Shown here: in pieces, positions 1 to 8,725 of the stretch
Numbering within the stretch: position 1 is the stretch's first letter
Layout of the letters: every line of letters begins with the position of its first letter
NCBI GenBank assembly: GCA_041481485.1
Contig: JBGPBY010000070.1
Span: forward strand, 1 to 19,526
Direction of reading: 5' to 3'
Length of the DNA stretch: 19,526 nucleotides
From: JBGPBY01 sp041481485
Lineage (GTDB): Bacteria; Acidobacteriota; Terriglobia; 20CM-2-55-15
The notes under the pieces: model-generated
Database searches by the model: none
The model's input: only the letters and a program-made list of their open reading frames with translations
Told to the model about the DNA's origin: nothing
Made by a program: the position numbers and the translations under genes

Positions 1-241
1 ATGAAACAGCCTGCTAAGGGACCTGCCTCCGCTAACGCGGCTGGGAACGTGACCCGGCCGAAGAGCCGGAAGCTCGCGTCTTCACGAATCGCTCATCAGA
101 TCCCCGTTGCCGACCGAAACGGATCGCAGGTGGCGCCCTAGTTCGAGCACATTAATTCTTGACACTCCTCGATTGCGGTGGTTTGATCCGTTCCACATTC
201 TCACTACAGCCTGGCGCGAACTTCCATCAGAAAGGGAAACC
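1..241. other. Upstream region of the TonB-dependent receptor; no convincing gene
   Basis: A plus-strand frame is open from base 1 to a TAG at 139-141 (46 codons, starting with ATG at the window edge). Its Pro/Ala/Arg/Ser-rich translation matches no family I recognise. It could be the tail of a gene beginning outside the window, or chance. A small hairpin, CCGGC (54-58) with GCCGG (65-69), has no T-run after it. The region's clearest signal is the promoter-like pair listed separately. Confidence 0.4.
159..187 (+). promoter_or_regulatory. Sigma70-type promoter of the TonB-dependent receptor gene
   Basis: A perfect TTGACA (-35) lies at 159-164, followed by a 17-bp spacer and TTTGAT (182-187, four of six matches to TATAAT). 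This predicts a transcript start near 194 and a 5' leader of about 48 nt before the ATG at 242. The assignment rests on consensus match and spacing only. Confidence 0.5.
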
Positions 242-3200
242 ATGAAAAACCTTAAGATGCGGGTGGCAATTGTGGCGGCTTTGCTCATGACTCTGGCGTT
301 TTCAGCGAACGCGTTCGGACAAACGAGTACGGCGACGGTCAGTGGAACGGTTCAGGATAAAACGGGAGCGTCTATTCCTGGCGTCGTGGTGAAGGCGACC
401 AACACCACCACGAATGTCGCAACCCCCACGCTCACCAACGATGCGGGGGCGTACAACATTCCGGCATTGCAGCCGGGGACGTACACGCTCACCGCTGAAC
501 TGACGGGTTTTCAAACCGCAAGATTCACGAACGTGACGATGCGGACCTCGGCGCAGGTCCGGCTGGATTTCACGATGCAGGTCGCCACTGTGGCGACGTC
601 GGTGGACGTTGCGGTTTCAGCCGACCGGTTGTTGGTGGAATCCAGTTCGTCGGTGGGTGAGGTTCTAAATCAGCAGGCAGTGCGCGACCTGCCTCTGGTC
701 AACAATAACGTGCTCGATCTCGTACAGGTCACGGCGGGCGTCGTTATGTCCACGAACGACACCGCCTTCGGGGCCGAGGATACGCGTTTCGCGGGCGTTA
801 GCGCGATGAGCGTGAACATATCCCGCGATGGAATCGCCGTGCAGGATCAGCGCTGGCCGACCGGCATCTCCGGAACGACAGTCATGCATCCCGACCTGGT
901 CGGGGGAATGCAAATCATCATCGCGCCGGTCGATGCGGAAATGGGGCGCGGCAACGGCCAGGTTCAGATCACGACACGATCCGGCGGGAACGGGTTCCAC
1001 GGCGCGACCGTCTGGGACGTTCAGAATTCCGCACTCGACGCCAACACCTGGACCAACAACCGGAGTGCCCTGATTCCGGACTGGAGAAACAAGCAGGAAT
1101 ACTCGTTCAGCCTTGGTGGACCGATTGTCCGAAACCGAACGTTCTTCTTTGCGCTCTGGGATCAGCAGATTTCAAGATTTCGGACGAACCAGAACACGAC
1201 GGTCCCGACGCCGTGCGCGCTGAACGGCATCTTCCGTTATTACGACAACTGGCAGAACGGAAATTCTTTGACGCAAACGAACCCAGGGGGCACGAACCCG
1301 ACAATAGCAGTCGTCAACTTCGATGGAAGTCTCCGCGCGCCCATCGTCAACCCGGATCAGAGCGCGCACAATGGGATTCTTCGCTACGCCAGTGTCTGGG
1401 GACCGATCACCAGCATCCCGGCGAATGTCGCCGCGGATTGTTCCAACATCGTCGTGGACCGCACCAGACCGTGGGATCCGAACCGGACTACCTTCGAGCG
1501 GACCGGATTTCTGCAGATGCTCATCAAAGACTACATGCCCAAGCCCAACAACTATGATATGGGCGACGGCCTCAATACTGCCGGCTTCCGGTGGGTCCGT
1601 GGACAGAGCGGCGCGGACAATATATTTGGGATTTCCGATGGGGCCGACCGCAGGCAGGTCAACTTGAACATGGATCACATCCTCAACGCGAAGCACAAAA
1701 TCCACGGCTCCTATACCTATGAATTGGATACCGCGGACGGCGCGCTTCCATCGTGGCCGACTGCGGATTTCAAGGGCCGCCAGATCCGCAGGCCGCAGGT
1801 TCTTGCCGTCAATCTCGTGTCCACGCTGTCGCAAAGTATGTTCAATGAAGCCCGCTTCGGGATGTCGCGGACCGGCGTGAACGGCTATTCGCAGTTGGAC
1901 AATCCCGATACGGGCGATAAATTACGAGCCCTGCTGCCCCAAGCCAACGGGCTGCCTCTGATCCCTGCTATCGGCCAGAGACAGGTGCTGCTTCCGGGCG
2001 GCTTAGTCGGCGCTGCTGGCGGCGGCATCATCGCTCGTGCGCCGGTGACTTTTCGAGACAGCAGCCCGCGGTGGAGCTACGGAGACACCTTTAACTGGAC
2101 GAGCGGCCGCCACGCGTTCAAGGTCGGCGGCACCTTCACCATCGCGAACTCGAAGACGAACAACATCGGTGAGATCCAAAGCAACACCACCAGTGGCGGC
2201 GGCGCTTATCCCACTGCGTCCGGAGGAACGACGGCGCTGGCGCCGGTCACTGGGATCAACACCGCCACCTTCCGCTCCGGCAGCAGCCCCGCCCCCGGCA
2301 TCCTCCAGGGAAACACGGCTGCAGGAAATCAGGCGCGGATGGAAGACCTGCTCGTTTTCCTGAACGGCTCGATGAATTCTGTGGTCCAGTGGCGGTTCAT
2401 CAACAAGCCCGAGCAGTTCACGTCGGGACAGTGGAACGATCCTTTCAAGGAAATCGAGTCGATTCGCGACATTCATCAGAACGAGTTCAACCTCTTCTTC
2501 AAGGACGACTGGAAGTTCACCAAAAAACTGACTCTCAACTTGGGTTTGCGTTGGGATTACTATGGCGTCCCCTACGAAGAAAACGGAATGACTGCTGGTT
2601 TCCGCGATGGCGGACTGGAGTTGTTCGGAATGACGGGCCGCAGCTTCGATACCTGGTTCAAGCCCGGGGCAAACGCCAGGGACTCGCAAGTGATTCTGAT
2701 CGGGCCCAATTCACCCAATCCAGATCTGAGAATCTACCAGCGCGACTGGAATAACTTTGGTCCTGCGGTGGGCTTTGCTTACCAGATCGGGAATGAAGGC
2801 CGGACGACGCTGCGCGGCGGCTACCAGGTGTCATTTCTCGGAGGCGGACAGGGCGACGTCATCGGCGACATTGTGGGCCAGGGAGGCATCGGATTCCCTG
2901 CAACGTTCAACGGACCCGGCGCGGGTACCTACTTCGATGTCCAGGACGTCATCAATGGGACCGGGATTCCGGTCAATCCCCCGGTTCCCGCCGGCGCCCC
3001 GATCCCCCGCTCGGACCGAGACACTCTGATGTTTGCATTCGATCCTCACCTCGTGTCCCCTTATGTTCAAAACCTGACTCTGTCCTTGATTCACCAAGTG
3101 AACGGGAAGCTGACGGTCGAGGGCAAATACATCGGGACGCTGACCCGCAAGCTGTGGGGCAATCTCAACATCAACGAAGAGAACTTCCTGTTCAATGGTC

Positions 3201-4426
3201 TGTTGGAGGCGTTCGATGCCGCAAGACGAGGCCAGGAGAGTCCATTGCTGGATAAGATTTTCTTCGGGATCAATATGGACGGAAAAGGCCGCACCGGCAT
3301 CGACCCGGGCGCAACCACCGGAGCACAGTTTCTTCGAACGAGCACGCTCAGCATCGGCGGCGGTCTCAACTTTCAGCAGGCGCTGGCCCGAGGCGACTAC
3401 CAGAACCTGGCCAATGGGCTAAGCGAGGTCAACTATAACCCCGCTCAGAATCCCGGGCTGCCCCCGATCTCTGGCGGCAAGGGTTGGGTTTTACATACCA
3501 ACATGGATGACAACTTCATCCACCCGAATCCACAGTTCGGGAATGCATTCCTCCGATCGAACCTGGGCCACAGCAACTACCACTCGTTCCAGGGGCAAGC
3601 CACGCTGCGGCCGACACGGGGCATGAGCCTGCAGGCATCCTATACCTGGAGCAAGGATCTGAGCCTTGGGCCAAATGGCTACACGGCCCCATGGGACAGA
3701 AACCCTGACTACACGCTGTCGACCCGGAACCGCGAACACCAATTCCGAACTTTCGGAACCCTGGGCCTGCCGATCGGGCCCGGGCAGCTCTTGATGGGCA
3801 ACGCAACAGGGGTCTTGGGACGCATCGCCGAAGGATGGCAGATGAGCTGGATTCTCAATCTGCTTTCCGGTCTCCCGAATCGCGTGTCTGCACAGAATAT
3901 GCTCATTGCCGCCGGAGCGCCGGACATCGTCGGGCCGTTCGATGTCCACTCGCCGAAGGCTGTATGGAATGAAGGCGACCTGGCAGGCAACCTGTTCGGC
4001 GGAAGATACGTGACCGTCCGGGATCCCCAGTGTGCGGATACCGCGTTGGTGGCGTCAACTCTGAGAACAGCCTGTGAAGCTGGACTGGGCGCCGTCCGGG
4101 ATAACGAGACAGGCAACATCATTTTCGTCAACCCTCTTCCGGGACGTCGCGGGAACTTTGGACAGAACAACCTGACGAGCCCCGGCACGTGGACTACGGA
4201 CATGGCGATCTCGAAGAGGTTCAGGATTCGAGAAGGCATCGGCTTCCAGATACGCGTGGACGCCAACAACATCTTCAACCATCCCGAAGCGGTCGGCTCG
4301 GTTGGAGGCTTCTTCGGTACGACCGAAAGCGCGAACTTGAACATCAACAGCGCCACGCCGTTCGGCCAACTTGCGGGGAAAACAGGCAACCGGGCATTCC
4401 AGATGAAGATGCGGATCGATTTCTGA
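242..4426 (+). CDS. TonB-dependent receptor with N-terminal carboxypeptidase-regulatory-like domain (Oar/SusC-like)
   Basis: Large outer-membrane beta-barrel, 1394 aa, probably energised by TonB-ExbBD to import a large or scarce ligand. The ATG at 242 is chosen because it follows an AAGGGA-type ribosome site and begins a clean signal peptide (MKNLKMR, then a hydrophobic run ending near FANAFGQ-like residues 22-27). The open frame extends 45 codons further up, but without signal-peptide character. A beta-sandwich domain follows at about 30-90 (SGTVQDKTGASIPGV; ALQPGTYTL). The plug is at about 135-260 (AVRDLPLVNNN; QVQITTRSGG). The rest is barrel, rich in aromatic and Asn/Gly residues, and ends with the C-terminal Phe (MRIDF) expected for barrel assembly. 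The domain order is typical of the many paralogous receptors in Acidobacteriota. No partner lipoprotein lies beside it, and the ligand cannot be read from sequence. The gene stands alone, with the next gene on the opposite strand. Confidence 0.9.
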   Translation: MKNLKMRVAIVAALLMTLAFSANAFGQTSTATVSGTVQDKTGASIPGVVVKATNTTTNVATPTLTNDAGAYNIPALQPGTYTLTAELTGFQTARFTNVTMRTSAQVRLDFTMQVATVATSVDVAVSADRLLVESSSSVGEVLNQQAVRDLPLVNNNVLDLVQVTAGVVMSTNDTAFGAEDTRFAGVSAMSVNISRDGIAVQDQRWPTGISGTTVMHPDLVGGMQIIIAPVDAEMGRGNGQVQITTRSGGNGFHGATVWDVQNSALDANTWTNNRSALIPDWRNKQEYSFSLGGPIVRNRTFFFALWDQQISRFRTNQNTTVPTPCALNGIFRYYDNWQNGNSLTQTNPGGTNPTIAVVNFDGSLRAPIVNPDQSAHNGILRYASVWGPITSIPANVAADCSNIVVDRTRPWDPNRTTFERTGFLQMLIKDYMPKPNNYDMGDGLNTAGFRWVRGQSGADNIFGISDGADRRQVNLNMDHILNAKHKIHGSYTYELDTADGALPSWPTADFKGRQIRRPQVLAVNLVSTLSQSMFNEARFGMSRTGVNGYSQLDNPDTGDKLRALLPQANGLPLIPAIGQRQVLLPGGLVGAAGGGIIARAPVTFRDSSPRWSYGDTFNWTSGRHAFKVGGTFTIANSKTNNIGEIQSNTTSGGGAYPTASGGTTALAPVTGINTATFRSGSSPAPGILQGNTAAGNQARMEDLLVFLNGSMNSVVQWRFINKPEQFTSGQWNDPFKEIESIRDIHQNEFNLFFKDDWKFTKKLTLNLGLRWDYYGVPYEENGMTAGFRDGGLELFGMTGRSFDTWFKPGANARDSQVILIGPNSPNPDLRIYQRDWNNFGPAVGFAYQIGNEGRTTLRGGYQVSFLGGGQGDVIGDIVGQGGIGFPATFNGPGAGTYFDVQDVINGTGIPVNPPVPAGAPIPRSDRDTLMFAFDPHLVSPYVQNLTLSLIHQVNGKLTVEGKYIGTLTRKLWGNLNINEENFLFNGLLEAFDAARRGQESPLLDKIFFGINMDGKGRTGIDPGATTGAQFLRTSTLSIGGGLNFQQALARGDYQNLANGLSEVNYNPAQNPGLPPISGGKGWVLHTNMDDNFIHPNPQFGNAFLRSNLGHSNYHSFQGQATLRPTRGMSLQASYTWSKDLSLGPNGYTAPWDRNPDYTLSTRNREHQFRTFGTLGLPIGPGQLLMGNATGVLGRIAEGWQMSWILNLLSGLPNRVSAQNMLIAAGAPDIVGPFDVHSPKAVWNEGDLAGNLFGGRYVTVRDPQCADTALVASTLRTACEAGLGAVRDNETGNIIFVNPLPGRRGNFGQNNLTSPGTWTTDMAISKRFRIREGIGFQIRVDANNIFNHPEAVGSVGGFFGTTESANLNINSATPFGQLAGKTGNRAFQMKMRIDF

Positions 4427-4508
4427 CAGCGGCATACGACTCCAAATAGGGATTCGTGGAAATCAGTTGGACATGGGCGGCGCTGCTTAAGTTGAGACTC
4501 TCGCAATC
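4427..4508. other. Intergenic spacer between receptor and DUF6438 remnant
   Basis: This stretch separates the plus-strand receptor from the minus-strand DUF6438 remnant. I see no hairpin followed by a T-run on either strand and no recognisable coding remnant. Confidence 0.4.
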
Positions 4509-4721
4509 TTACTTTGCCGTCCACTGTATGTCCTGGGCGATAGAGTCGATCGACTTTTGAATCGCCCAGAGTTCAATGGTTCCGATATTGGAATAATCGG
4601 AAACCGATTTGGTCCTGCCCTTTTCTGTCACTCTTACAATTGTTGTTGGTGCATTGGTCCAGTTCGCGTAAAAGCCATCAGGAAAGTCTTCAAAGCGAAG
4701 TTGCTTCAACAGGTGGCACAT
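4509..4721 (-). pseudogene. C-terminal half of a DUF6438-domain protein, N-terminus missing
   Basis: A 70-codon frame resembles the C-terminal half of DUF6438 domains: FEDFPDGFYANWTNAPTTI, then GRTKSVSDYS, then a closing helix IDSIAQDIQW. In complete members, as I recall them, this half carries the Asp-Ala-Pro-Thr-Thr segment, the G-R-T-K-x-V-x-DY strand and an Ile-Asp-x-Ile-Ala helix. Such proteins normally have a signal peptide and an N-terminal beta-rich half, and both are absent. Read upstream in the same frame, the sequence runs VLFWNFK and then meets the TGA stop of the ABC permease 22 nt away. The ATG at 4721 has no good ribosome site. I read it as a remnant left when the upstream part was deleted or replaced at the edge of the ABC cassette. 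A short functional protein is less likely. Confidence 0.5.
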
Positions 4722-4742
4722 TTTGAAATTCCAAAACAGTAC

Positions 4743-5963
4743 TCATGACTTCTCCTGTCGAAAAGCGGAAGTGTTCCGATGCTCGGACCCGGTGAACACC
4801 CATTCAAGGACCACATAAAGCAAAGCCAGTATGGCGATGGCCATGATCAGAAGCAGAAAATCGGAAACATGTGACGATGCCCGGACGAGCGCGGCGATCC
4901 ACGCATCCACGGGGAAAAACGAACGTCCCCGCATGGTTGTCCAGACGCACCACAACCCCACCGTTACGACTAGCCCGACCAATCCGCTCCTGGCAGATCG
5001 ATGTCCATGGACGGAAGCCCAGAAAATGCATTGAAACAGCGTGAATGCGGCCGCCACCGCAACACTGACGATCTGCATCTGCACCGATGGGGCGCTGGAC
5101 CAGAGGCTCAAATAATCTCCGCCGACAACTGCCGCCAGTACGGGCAGGATGAACATCAGCAGCAGACGGCGTGGAGAAATGGGAAGGGTGCGCAACCATC
5201 TGTCCCTCCCGGAAAACATCGCCCATACCCCGGGCATGAAGACAATGGTGGAGCCCATCGCGTTGTGCCCGCCCATGATAAGAATGACTAAAACCGGAAG
5301 TATCCACACGTTATGCCAACCCCATATGAGACGCATCTGCAGCAAGCGTGTCGGCTTCAGCGCCGGCAATAAACCCGGGGTAGATTCCAAACGCGGGGGC
5401 CGGGAAACGAGTTGAAACGATCGCGGCACGGTCTTCCACACACGAATCATCAACAGGGCAATCACCTGTGCTTCGACGATGGCCGTTGGAGCAACCGGAA
5501 GCCATGCCAGGAGGACCCCGGCAAATCCAAAAAACACGAACAACACCGGTTTGGGATCGGACGGGTGAAACCACTCGATGCGGATGGCATACGCCAACAG
5601 AAACATCGCGGTGTAAAACCCTGCAAGAATCAAAAGTTCGGAACCTGCAGCAGCCCCGATCCAGGCGTGAGACACGAAGCGCACGATGGTTCCTGCGATC
5701 GCGGGACACCAGAGGAACGCGATTGCCGTTGTAAATCGCGCGAGAAAGATCGAACGTCCGTCGAATGGCAGACTGGAGAGAAAGCGATTCGTACGGAAAG
5801 ATCCCCAGATTCCGACACAGGTGCCGCCCCACGCATAGGCGGGCCACACCAACTCCTTTTGTGAGACTGTCGCAAGAATTGCGATCAGCAGCGTTATCCA
5901 TGGCACAACCTTCCAGGCCCCATCGCACCGAATCAGTCGAAGAAGATCGGAACGCTGCATCAC
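4743..5963 (-). CDS. ABC-2-type transporter permease, partner of the upstream ATPase
   Basis: Polytopic inner-membrane protein of 405-406 aa with roughly ten hydrophobic segments (for example WITLLIAILATV near the N-terminus, VWILPVLVILIMGG mid-protein, FLLLIMAIAILALLYVVLEW near the C-terminus). It would form the membrane channel for the adjacent single-domain ATPase. The start is either GTG at 5963, overlapping the ATPase stop by four bases (GTGA), or ATG at 5960, sharing one base (TGATG). Both imply translational coupling. It has no N-terminal signal peptide and ends in a short polar tail. The sequence is not close to a characterised permease I can name; the role comes from hydrophobicity and operon position. 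In YtrA-type cassettes such permeases usually export peptides or drugs or answer cell-wall stress. The substrate here is unknown. Confidence 0.75.
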   Translation of the reverse strand: MMQRSDLLRLIRCDGAWKVVPWITLLIAILATVSQKELVWPAYAWGGTCVGIWGSFRTNRFLSSLPFDGRSIFLARFTTAIAFLWCPAIAGTIVRFVSHAWIGAAAGSELLILAGFYTAMFLLAYAIRIEWFHPSDPKPVLFVFFGFAGVLLAWLPVAPTAIVEAQVIALLMIRVWKTVPRSFQLVSRPPRLESTPGLLPALKPTRLLQMRLIWGWHNVWILPVLVILIMGGHNAMGSTIVFMPGVWAMFSGRDRWLRTLPISPRRLLLMFILPVLAAVVGGDYLSLWSSAPSVQMQIVSVAVAAAFTLFQCIFWASVHGHRSARSGLVGLVVTVGLWCVWTTMRGRSFFPVDAWIAALVRASSHVSDFLLLIMAIAILALLYVVLEWVFTGSEHRNTSAFRQEKS

Positions 5964-6856
5964 CGGTCTCCACCCAGCAGTTCGATGAACAGTTCTTCAA
6001 GCGGCACACTCACGCAACGCACTCCGTTGCGGCCGATCGCCGCGGCGATCCGGACGTGAACCGCGTCGGGTGAACCCTCGACGACGGCATGCCAATCGTC
6101 AAAGACCTGCCGAACCTGCAGACATCCCGGCATGCGTTCAATAACACCGGGGTCTGAAACGGAAGCGCACGGAACGATCGCCACGCAAATATCCTCGCGA
6201 ATGTTGTCCAGTTGCCGGTCGAGCTGAACCTTGCCGCCGTTGAGTAAAACGATGCGGTTCGCAACGCGTTCAACATCGGTCATGTTGTGCGATGAAAATA
6301 GAATGGCGGTGCCTTCGCTGTTCAACAACCGCACGGAGGTCTCCAGGAATTCGCGTCGGGCCACCGGGTCGAGACCGCTGGCCGGCTCATCCAGGATCAG
6401 CAATTCCGGCCGATGGCAAACCGCGCACAGCAACGCCACCTGGCGCGCCTGTCCCTTGCTGAGCGAGACGATTCTCGATTTCGCGGGAAGATGAAAACGA
6501 TGAAACAGATCCTTCTCCATCGATGTGTCCCAGGTTGGAAAAATCTCGCGGTGAAGCGCGATAACCGTTTCAACGGTTGAGAAAAATGGAAGGATCTGGT
6601 CTTCGCAGACGTATCCCACGCGTTTCTTTGTAGCAACCGGTTCGCCAATCGGCGACAGGCCAAACAGTCGCACCTCGCCTTGTTCCGGACGAAGCATTCC
6701 CATCGCAATGTTGATCAGCGTTGTCTTGCCTGCGCCGTTGCGTCCGAGCAGTCCCACGACTTCTCCCGGGCTCACGGAGAAGCTGACGTCCTGCAGAACC
6801 GGCTTTCCCTGCTTGAACGATCGCGAGACGTTTTCAAATTCCAGAACGGCGCTCAT
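5960..6856 (-). CDS. ABC transporter ATP-binding protein (BcrA/YtrB-like)
   Basis: Cytoplasmic ATPase of 298 aa that would power the neighbouring permease. Visible motifs: Walker A GRNGAGKTT at residues 38-46, the signature in the variant form LSKGQ at 132-136, Walker B LLILDEP at 152-158 followed by ASGLDP, and a switch His in the SSHNMTDVE segment. The C-terminal 90 residues form the extra domain common in ABC-2 exporter ATPases. Start ATG at 6856 overlaps the regulator's TGA by four bases (ATGA) and follows a strong AAGGAGA ribosome site inside the regulator's 3' end. Gene order (GntR regulator, ATPase, permease) and overlaps on both sides indicate one transcript with coupled translation. 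An importer role is unlikely, as no substrate-binding protein accompanies it. Confidence 0.9.
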   Translation of the reverse strand: MSAVLEFENVSRSFKQGKPVLQDVSFSVSPGEVVGLLGRNGAGKTTLINIAMGMLRPEQGEVRLFGLSPIGEPVATKKRVGYVCEDQILPFFSTVETVIALHREIFPTWDTSMEKDLFHRFHLPAKSRIVSLSKGQARQVALLCAVCHRPELLILDEPASGLDPVARREFLETSVRLLNSEGTAILFSSHNMTDVERVANRIVLLNGGKVQLDRQLDNIREDICVAIVPCASVSDPGVIERMPGCLQVRQVFDDWHAVVEGSPDAVHVRIAAAIGRNGVRCVSVPLEELFIELLGGDR

Positions 6857-7260
6857 GATTTCTCCTTAAAATGATCCGACTTTCCCATCAACTCGTGATC
6901 GACGTCCTTCAGGACCTTCACCACATCCGGAAACTCAAGGCCCCCGAGATACGCCAGCGAGAGCAGGTTGCGAGCGGCCTGATCGATCTGATCCGAATGA
7001 TTCGAGCGATTGATCTTCGGACGCTTGCCGCTCACGAACGTGCCGCGTCCCCGCTGCGTCTCGATGTAACCCTGCGCTTCGAGTTCGTCGTACGCCTTCT
7101 TCACCGTGAGCGGCGCAATAACGAGCTGTTCGCTCAGCTCACGATGCGAGGGAAGCTTTTCGCCCGGCTTCAATCGGTCGCATGCAATGGACTCAACGAT
7201 CTGCCGCATCACCTGGCGGTATATCGAAAGTTCGGCGGAGGGGTTAACGACGATCTGCAT
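6853..7260 (-). CDS. GntR-family transcriptional regulator, YtrA subfamily
   Basis: A 135-aa DNA-binding protein. Residues about 10-78 form a GntR winged helix-turn-helix: SIYRQVMRQIVESIA, then GEKLPSHRELSEQL, then the recognition helix region TVKKAYDELEAQGYI and the wing RGRGTFV. Only about 55 residues follow, too short for FadR- or HutC-type ligand domains but right for YtrA-type regulators, whose short helical tail mediates dimerisation. As in other YtrA systems it is the first gene of a cassette with ABC ATPase and permease, and would repress its own operon until an envelope or drug stress appears (family knowledge, not shown here). A near-perfect palindrome lies six bases before the start codon. 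No Shine-Dalgarno is visible before the ATG, consistent with a leaderless or nearly leaderless message. Confidence 0.9.
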   Translation of the reverse strand: MQIVVNPSAELSIYRQVMRQIVESIACDRLKPGEKLPSHRELSEQLVIAPLTVKKAYDELEAQGYIETQRGRGTFVSGKRPKINRSNHSDQIDQAARNLLSLAYLGGLEFPDVVKVLKDVDHELMGKSDHFKEKS

Positions 7261-7266
7261 TGCAGT

Positions 7267-7290
7267 AGTGATATATATCTATATATCACT
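7267..7290 (-). promoter_or_regulatory. Palindromic operator of the GntR/ABC cassette
   Basis: Half-sites AGTGATATATA (7267-7277) and TATATATCACT (7280-7290) are exact inverted copies around the two central bases TC, making a 24-bp near-perfect palindrome. It ends six bases before the start codon of the GntR regulator. Long AT-rich palindromes at their own promoters are the usual targets of YtrA-type repressors, so this is the probable autoregulatory operator. Confidence 0.7.
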
Positions 7291-7299
7291 CGGCGTCAA
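7270..7299 (-). promoter_or_regulatory. Promoter of the GntR/ABC cassette, -10 inside the operator
   Basis: On the minus strand TTGACG (7299-7294) is followed after 16-18 bases by TATATA (7277-7272) or TATATC (7275-7270), a reasonable -35/-10 pair. The -10 lies wholly within the palindrome, so bound repressor would exclude polymerase. The predicted transcript start falls about 0-5 bases before the ATG at 7260. Confidence 0.55.
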
Positions 7300-7353
7300 C
7301 GGGAAAAATCCAATTTGCATCGATCCGAGATGAGAGAAATACGGAGTCGAGAG

Positions 7354-8484
7354 TCACTGACCTATTCCCATCTGGAACACGCCGTCCTCTTTTCCATTCA
7401 CGGTTCCCTTCGATAGCCATTCCAGTGAAGCCGTGAACAGGATAAGATGACCGCGCTCCCACATGGCCGCATGTGACGCACAGGAGAGGTTGATCAGGAC
7501 CTTGTGCTTCGTTCCAATGTCGGCATATAGATCGCTCACATTCATCGGATTGACCTGTTTGTCATGAACGCCAGACACCATCAGCGTCGGCGTCTCCATA
7601 TGCCCGACAACGTCAGTACTCCAGCCCCAGTTCGTTGTATTCGGTGCTCGACGGACACCTGTTCCCCAAGTGGCGCCGACCGGATCGGACGCCATCATTT
7701 CCGACCAGACTGAATCGAGTGCTGCGGGATCGTATTGATTCGGACATCCTACCTGGCGATTCCAGTTCGCGACAAACTCTTCCCGAGACTGCGTATTGAA
7801 CGCCGGTCCTTCGGCGGGAACGCTTGCAGGCGGTGTGCCCGACGTATTGCGGGCATATGCAGGTGCCAGCAGCACAAGCTTCTGAACTTTCTCAGGATGC
7901 GCTGCTGCGTAGCCGCCTGCCCGCGGCCCGCCAAGAGACCAGGCCACCATGCTGACTTTGCTGACGTGACGGAGATTCAGGATGTAGCTTACCGCCGCAT
8001 CGATATCGTTGTGATCGGATGCGATTGTTGTGCCCTGCTTCGTGTAAACCGGAGTACACGTCCCCACCAGAAGCTGTGGAACGAACGTTTTCTGCTGCGC
8101 CTCGGTGAGATTGCATGGATCGTTCATTGTCGTCGGGCGAGTCGAACGTCCATATCCAGACATATCGACGGAGAACACGTCATAGCCTGCGTTCGCGAGA
8201 TAAGCCATCCAACTGTAATCCTGGTAGGGGACGTCGAAGGAGACCTCGGACGGAGTACCCGCGCCGTGAACAAACAGAACGACGCGATCTGCCATATTCG
8301 CGCTACGCGCAATCGTGCCGGGAAGCACACGTTCCCGCACGTACAGCTGTGCTGCCTGTCCGGCCATCGAGGGTACGGTTGATATCACGCGGACGTAGTG
8401 ATCGAACGTAAGAAGTTGATCCTTCTCTTCCGCAACGGCGTAGACCACCAGTCCGAACAATGCTGCCAATGCAAGTACCTTCAT
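7354..8484 (-). CDS. Secreted alpha/beta-hydrolase fold protein
   Basis: A 376-aa protein starting at the ATG at 8484, just after a GAGGGGG ribosome site. This start gives a signal peptide (MKVLALAALFGLVVYAVA, cleavage near residue 18); the frame continues 35 codons upstream with no signal character. The alpha/beta-hydrolase core is clear: oxyanion HGAG at 73-76, strand VFSVDMSGYGRS at 103-114, nucleophile elbow AWSLGG with Ser183, probable acid Asp308 (GVHDKQ) and His338 (CASHAAMW). The first elbow residue is Ala rather than Gly, a variant known in some lipases. A long insert between residues about 115 and 160, with two Cys (124, 143) that could form a disulfide outside the cytoplasm, shapes the lid. 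Ester or lipid hydrolysis is likely, but the substrate cannot be told. Its stop lies 93 bases before the GntR gene, which has its own promoter, so it is probably a separate unit. Confidence 0.82.
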   Translation of the reverse strand: MKVLALAALFGLVVYAVAEEKDQLLTFDHYVRVISTVPSMAGQAAQLYVRERVLPGTIARSANMADRVVLFVHGAGTPSEVSFDVPYQDYSWMAYLANAGYDVFSVDMSGYGRSTRPTTMNDPCNLTEAQQKTFVPQLLVGTCTPVYTKQGTTIASDHNDIDAAVSYILNLRHVSKVSMVAWSLGGPRAGGYAAAHPEKVQKLVLLAPAYARNTSGTPPASVPAEGPAFNTQSREEFVANWNRQVGCPNQYDPAALDSVWSEMMASDPVGATWGTGVRRAPNTTNWGWSTDVVGHMETPTLMVSGVHDKQVNPMNVSDLYADIGTKHKVLINLSCASHAAMWERGHLILFTASLEWLSKGTVNGKEDGVFQMGIGQ

Positions 8485-8725
8485 TTCGCCCCCTCGCCGC
8501 GTAATTGTATGCAGTATACTCAGGCCAAATTCGAATGGATGCTCATTATGAGGAACCGCCTTGCATTCCTTCAACGGCAATCCGGGCACGCCGTTCCAAG
8601 GACGCGAGCGTCACGCAGAAGCGTCGGGTGGAGGATCTGGCGCTTCAGACAACGCATGCATCATGCACTGCTCCAGGCAGGAAATCGCGTGACGTCCCCA
8701 CCGGCAGCCAGGTAATTTGCGGAGA

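Noticed and set aside
54..69. CCGGC/GCCGG hairpin as a terminator of an upstream gene
   Set aside because: Only five pairs and no T-run on either strand.
1..141. Open frame of 46 codons from the first base, beginning with ATG
   Set aside because: Compositionally biased, no recognisable family, no upstream sequence to judge a ribosome site; may be the tail of a gene outside the window. Not called as a CDS.
3709..4524. 271-codon minus-strand open frame
   Set aside because: Antisense to the 3' part of the TonB-dependent receptor; no recognisable protein features.
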